DNA from: Fimenecus sp045578245 | GTDB taxonomy: Bacteria; Bacillota; Clostridia; Oscillospirales; Acutalibacteraceae | Assembly: GCA_045578245.1 (NCBI GenBank) | Contig: JAZNJX010000032.1 | Span: 1-26,973 of the forward strand | Length of the DNA: 26,973 nt | Direction: 5' to 3' | Shown here: in pieces, positions 24,963-26,973 of the stretch | How the letters are laid out: each line of letters begins with the position of its first letter | Position numbering within the stretch: position 1 is the stretch's first letter | Program-made: the position numbers and the translations under genes | Notes under the pieces: model-generated | Seen by the model: the letters and a program-made list of their open reading frames with translations, nothing else | Told to the model about the DNA's origin: nothing | Databases searched by the model: none

Positions 24963-25826
24963 TTAATTCCAACTCATCACTTCTTTATTCTCGTCATATC
25001 TTTCGTATTTAGCAGCACGATATCCGTCGGGGCTGTCAATAAGTATCCATTTTGGGTTTTCGGATGTTGCATCCTGTGGGACTTCTATAAAATCACTCCA
25101 ATAAGGCTCTAAGTCTTCTTCTGTATATCTTGGCTCGTAAAAGTATTGTATGTATGTTTCTTCGTTATCACCAAAATATACAATAATATAATCGTTCAGC
25201 GGATAATCGTCGTTTACACTAACGATTATTGAACCATCTGTATTTGATGTGCTTCCACCACCACGTAAGATGAACTTATTCTTTACAGGAATACCAAATG
25301 CTGTAATGGAATGTGCACCAACAGCTTGAATATAATTCTTTGACTGCTCGGCAGGAACGTATACCTTATAAATGGTATCGTTGTGCTCTAAATCGGCAAT
25401 TAGTTTTACCTCTTTGCCATCAAAATGTTCTTGTTGTAGTTTTTCTTCGATTGCCATAATGTCTTCTGAATGAAAATATACCATTATTTCATCTATTATA
25501 AAGGTGCCAAGAGAGATGCAAGCCATAATTATTGGAATACTTGCTATTGCACATATAATTCGTAATGTCCTTATTATGCTTAAAGTCTTTTTGTTTGCTT
25601 CTTTGAGTTGCTGACCCAAATCATCAGGATTTCCCATTTCATCAAGAACTTTTTTTATGATTTCTTTTTCATCATCACATGTGCTGCTGAAATCTTCATA
25701 CATATCATCCATGTGGTTTGAGAGTTCATCATAAATTCTTGTATGTAATTTTTTGTAATGAATGTGATTTAATACTTTACCTATAAAAATATTCTTTTCG
25801 GTATTAAAATCTTTAATTTCTCTCAT
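24963..25826 (-). CDS. HAAS/permease-prefix-like single-pass membrane protein, first paralogue
   Basis: A 287-residue protein with the same build as the following gene: an N-terminal charged helical domain (HIHYKKLHTRIYDELSNHMDD...EMGNPDDLGQQLKEAN, ending near 80), one hydrophobic segment (about 88-112), and a beta-rich C-terminal part likely exposed outside. It lies between padR and its paralogue with a 30-bp gap to the latter. Its ribosome binding site AAGGTGG (25834-25840) overlaps the padR stop codon (25839-25841), which points to translational coupling. The gene is a tandem duplicate of its neighbour. Proteins of this kind next to PadR are thought to sense an envelope signal, but none of that is shown here. 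Confidence 0.8.
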   Translation of the reverse strand: MREIKDFNTEKNIFIGKVLNHIHYKKLHTRIYDELSNHMDDMYEDFSSTCDDEKEIIKKVLDEMGNPDDLGQQLKEANKKTLSIIRTLRIICAIASIPIIMACISLGTFIIDEIMVYFHSEDIMAIEEKLQQEHFDGKEVKLIADLEHNDTIYKVYVPAEQSKNYIQAVGAHSITAFGIPVKNKFILRGGGSTSNTDGSIIVSVNDDYPLNDYIIVYFGDNEETYIQYFYEPRYTEEDLEPYWSDFIEVPQDATSENPKWILIDSPDGYRAAKYERYDENKEVMSWN

Positions 25827-25838
25827 ATCCTCACCACC

Positions 25839-26165
25839 TTATGCGAATGTGAGAACTTTTCTTGCGGCATTGGTGAAAGTGAAAAATTCTTCTTTTTTAT
25901 CTGCCAATTCCTTTCTGCCTTTGTCGGTGATTTTGTAATATCTGCGTTTGCGTGCAGAATCAGTTTCTTCAATATAAGATGTAATAAGCTTTTCGTTTTC
26001 AAGAGCATGTAAAACAGGGTAGAGTGAGCCTTCTTTGAGTTCAAAAACATTTTCGCTCTTTCGTTTTAACTCCTTGATAATCTGGTATCCATACATATCC
26101 TGCGTACCGATAAGGGATAAAACCAAAAGAGATGTGTTGCCGTGCATTAAATCGTTCTTTGCCAT
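25839..26165 (-). CDS. PadR-family transcriptional regulator
   Basis: A 108-residue PadR regulator, the short (s2-type) length. AAGGAGG (plus CCTCCTT, 26174-26180) selects ATG 26165; a longer frame from 26285 would start upstream of the promoter. The winged-helix domain shows the family pattern MYGYQIIKEL...LKEGSLYPVLHALE...YIEETDSARKRRYYKIT, followed by a short C-terminal dimerisation helix. PadR proteins repress their own operon and respond to ligands or stress. The dyad at 26191-26226 across the promoter fits autorepression. It heads an operon with two paralogous membrane proteins. Confidence 0.95.
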   Translation of the reverse strand: MAKNDLMHGNTSLLVLSLIGTQDMYGYQIIKELKRKSENVFELKEGSLYPVLHALENEKLITSYIEETDSARKRRYYKITDKGRKELADKKEEFFTFTNAARKVLTFA

Positions 26166-26190
26166 AAATATTTCCTCCTTTAAAATTATA

Positions 26191-26226
26191 ATACCTATGT
26201 AATCTATGCATATGTTACCATAGTAT
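26191..26226 (-). promoter_or_regulatory. Candidate PadR operator (imperfect dyad)
   Basis: On the minus strand the 36-nt stretch runs from ATACTATGGTAAC to ATTACATAGGTAT; CTATG(G)TAA faces TTACATAG about a centre with CATATGCATAG. It covers the padR -10 box (26212-26217) and +1 region, so a bound dimer would block initiation. PadR operators in other species are often dyads of ATGT/ACAT type. Confidence 0.6.
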
Positions 26227-26240
26227 TTCGTTTTTGTCAA
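26212..26240 (-). promoter_or_regulatory. Sigma-A promoter of the padR operon
   Basis: On the minus strand TTGACA (26235-26240), 17-bp spacer, TAACAT (26212-26217), TG-extended at 26219-26220 region. The leader is about 40 nt. Confidence 0.8.
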
Positions 26241-26248
26241 TAGGTTTA

Positions 26249-26277
26249 TTGTCTCCCTTGTCAGTGGAGACAAGGGA
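26249..26277. repeat. Two overlapping, mutually exclusive short hairpins
   Basis: TTGTCTCC (26249-26256) pairs with GGAGACAA (26266-26273); alternatively TCCCTTGTC (26254-26262) pairs with GACAAGGGA (26269-26277). The two use overlapping arms. No T-run follows, so neither is a terminator. It lies between the divergent padR and hrcA promoters. Confidence 0.35.
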
Positions 26278-26323
26278 AATTTCAAAAGAATAAGTTCTTA
26301 ACAATTTATTTACAAATATTCCC

Positions 26324-26352
26324 TTGACATTTTTGGAAAATGAGGGTATATT
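26324..26352 (+). promoter_or_regulatory. Sigma-A promoter of hrcA
   Basis: Perfect TTGACA (26324-26329), 17-bp spacer, TATATT (26347-26352). The start near 26359 falls just ahead of the CIRCE operator. Confidence 0.88.
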
Positions 26353-26362
26353 ATTAATAGAG

Positions 26363-26389
26363 TTAGCACTCTAACAACGAGAGTGCTAA
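26363..26389 (+). promoter_or_regulatory. CIRCE operator (HrcA binding site)
   Basis: A perfect TTAGCACTC-N9-GAGTGCTAA inverted repeat. Placed at about +5 to +30 of the hrcA transcript, it lets HrcA repress its own heat-shock operon; heat shock relieves repression through HrcA unfolding and GroEL titration. Confidence 0.97.
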
Positions 26390-26412
26390 ACACCACAAAA
26401 AGGGGTGACAAG

Positions 26413-26949
26413 ATGCAACTCAGTGAGAGAAAAGAAAAAATCCTTGCCGCCATTGTGGAATGGTATATCGCAACAGGCGAGCCTGTCGGTTCAAAAACCT
26501 TGCTTGAGTATATCCGCATACCCGTGTCATCTGCCACTATTCGTAATGAAATGGCTGAACTTTCCCGATTAGGCTTTATTGAACAGCCCCATACATCAGC
26601 AGGACGAATTCCGTCACAAATTGGTTATCGTTATTATGTTGATAAGCTTATGAACCGATATGAATTGCCGATCAATGAAAAACGACTTATTGAAGCTCGT
26701 CTTTCCGATGCAGGTGGTGAGCCGCAGCAGATTCTTGAACAAGCTGGTCAGGTATTAGCTGAACTTACAAACTGTGCAGTTGTTTCAACAACACCAACTG
26801 ATGAAAATGCAGTTATCCGTCGTGTTGAGCTGGTTCCTCTTGGCACTCATACTGCTATGATGGTAATGCTCTCATCATCAGGAATTCTAAAAAGTCGAGT
26901 TTGCAGAACGGATAGCGACCTGAATCTTGAACTGATTGAAACCTTTTAA
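26413..26949 (+). CDS. hrcA: Heat-inducible transcription repressor HrcA, N-terminal half (truncated)
   Basis: ATG 26413 follows AGGGGTGAC (26401-26409); the GTG at 26383 is within CIRCE. The reading frame gives 178 residues, about half of the usual 340. The winged-helix DNA-binding domain is complete (LSERKEKIL, GEPVGSKTL, SSATIRNEMAEL, HTSAGRIPS..GYRYYVD), and the start of the GAF-like domain is present up to LNLELIETF. A TAA then stops the frame 24 bases before the window ends, at a run of four T's. The most economical explanations are a frameshift or a poor-quality contig end; a real truncation is possible. HrcA represses the dnaK and groE operons, and grpE-dnaK would be expected downstream. 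Confidence 0.9.
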   Translation: MQLSERKEKILAAIVEWYIATGEPVGSKTLLEYIRIPVSSATIRNEMAELSRLGFIEQPHTSAGRIPSQIGYRYYVDKLMNRYELPINEKRLIEARLSDAGGEPQQILEQAGQVLAELTNCAVVSTTPTDENAVIRRVELVPLGTHTAMMVMLSSSGILKSRVCRTDSDLNLELIETF

Positions 26950-26973
26950 GTCGGATCGTAGCCATGTCGTTCT

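Noticed and set aside
26166..26285. Longer PadR start at 26285
   Set aside because: It would begin upstream of the padR promoter and RBS; ATG 26165 gives the normal PadR N-terminus.
1..26973. CRISPR arrays, transposases, phage genes, attachment sites or origins
   Set aside because: None seen. The two tRNA genes at the left end could host integration, but no integrase or repeated tRNA end is present in the window.

Overview
The window looks like ordinary chromosome from an AT-rich Gram-positive bacterium of the class Clostridia, most likely an Oscillospirales/Ruminococcaceae-type gut organism. The reasons are AddAB instead of RecBCD, HrcA with a CIRCE operator, a T-box on thrS, an M-box on mgtE, strong AAGGAG-type ribosome binding sites, and consensus sigma-A promoters with 17-bp spacers. 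The genus is inference. I see no insertion sequence, phage, CRISPR array or plasmid gene. The window may be a whole contig: it begins just beyond a tRNA 3' end and finishes just after a stop codon inside hrcA.

Layout. 1-205: tRNA-Arg(TCT) and tRNA-Gly(TCC) on the minus strand, abutting, with their promoter. 283-8827 (+): a probable operon of a small membrane-anchored protein, an intracellular GH27 glycosidase, addB and addA (double-strand break repair; addB and addA overlap by 20 bp). 8836-9160 (+): rpmE with its own promoter and terminator. 9166-9848 (+): an IMPACT/YigZ-family gene preceded by a perfect 9-bp dyad. 9876-13869 (+): dGTPase-like HD hydrolase, dnaG and rpoD (a variant of the macromolecular synthesis operon), closed by a bidirectional terminator. 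13884-16473 (-): a GPH-type sugar transporter with a roughly 325-residue Lys/Ala/Glu-rich C-terminal tail. 16610-18391 (+): promoter, M-box riboswitch, terminator, a short Cys/Pro-containing candidate leader peptide, then mgtE. 18390-19957 (-): PHP-domain phosphoesterase and an unrecognised helical protein. 20051-24007 (-): T-box leader (specifier ACC), thrS, and a tail-anchored metallophosphoesterase. 24018-26240 (-): PadR regulator followed by two tandem paralogous single-pass membrane proteins with an N-terminal HAAS/permease-prefix-like domain; a dyad over the padR promoter suggests autoregulation. 26324-26949 (+): hrcA promoter, CIRCE and an incomplete hrcA.

How it works together. Most genes serve replication, repair, translation and ion homeostasis. 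Three of the operons are controlled by recognisable cis elements (M-box for Mg2+, T-box for uncharged tRNA-Thr, CIRCE for heat shock). The least explained and most interesting parts are the second control layer between the M-box terminator and mgtE, the PadR plus paired sensor-like membrane proteins, the long tail of the GPH transporter, and the metallophosphoesterase that shares the threonine T-box with thrS.
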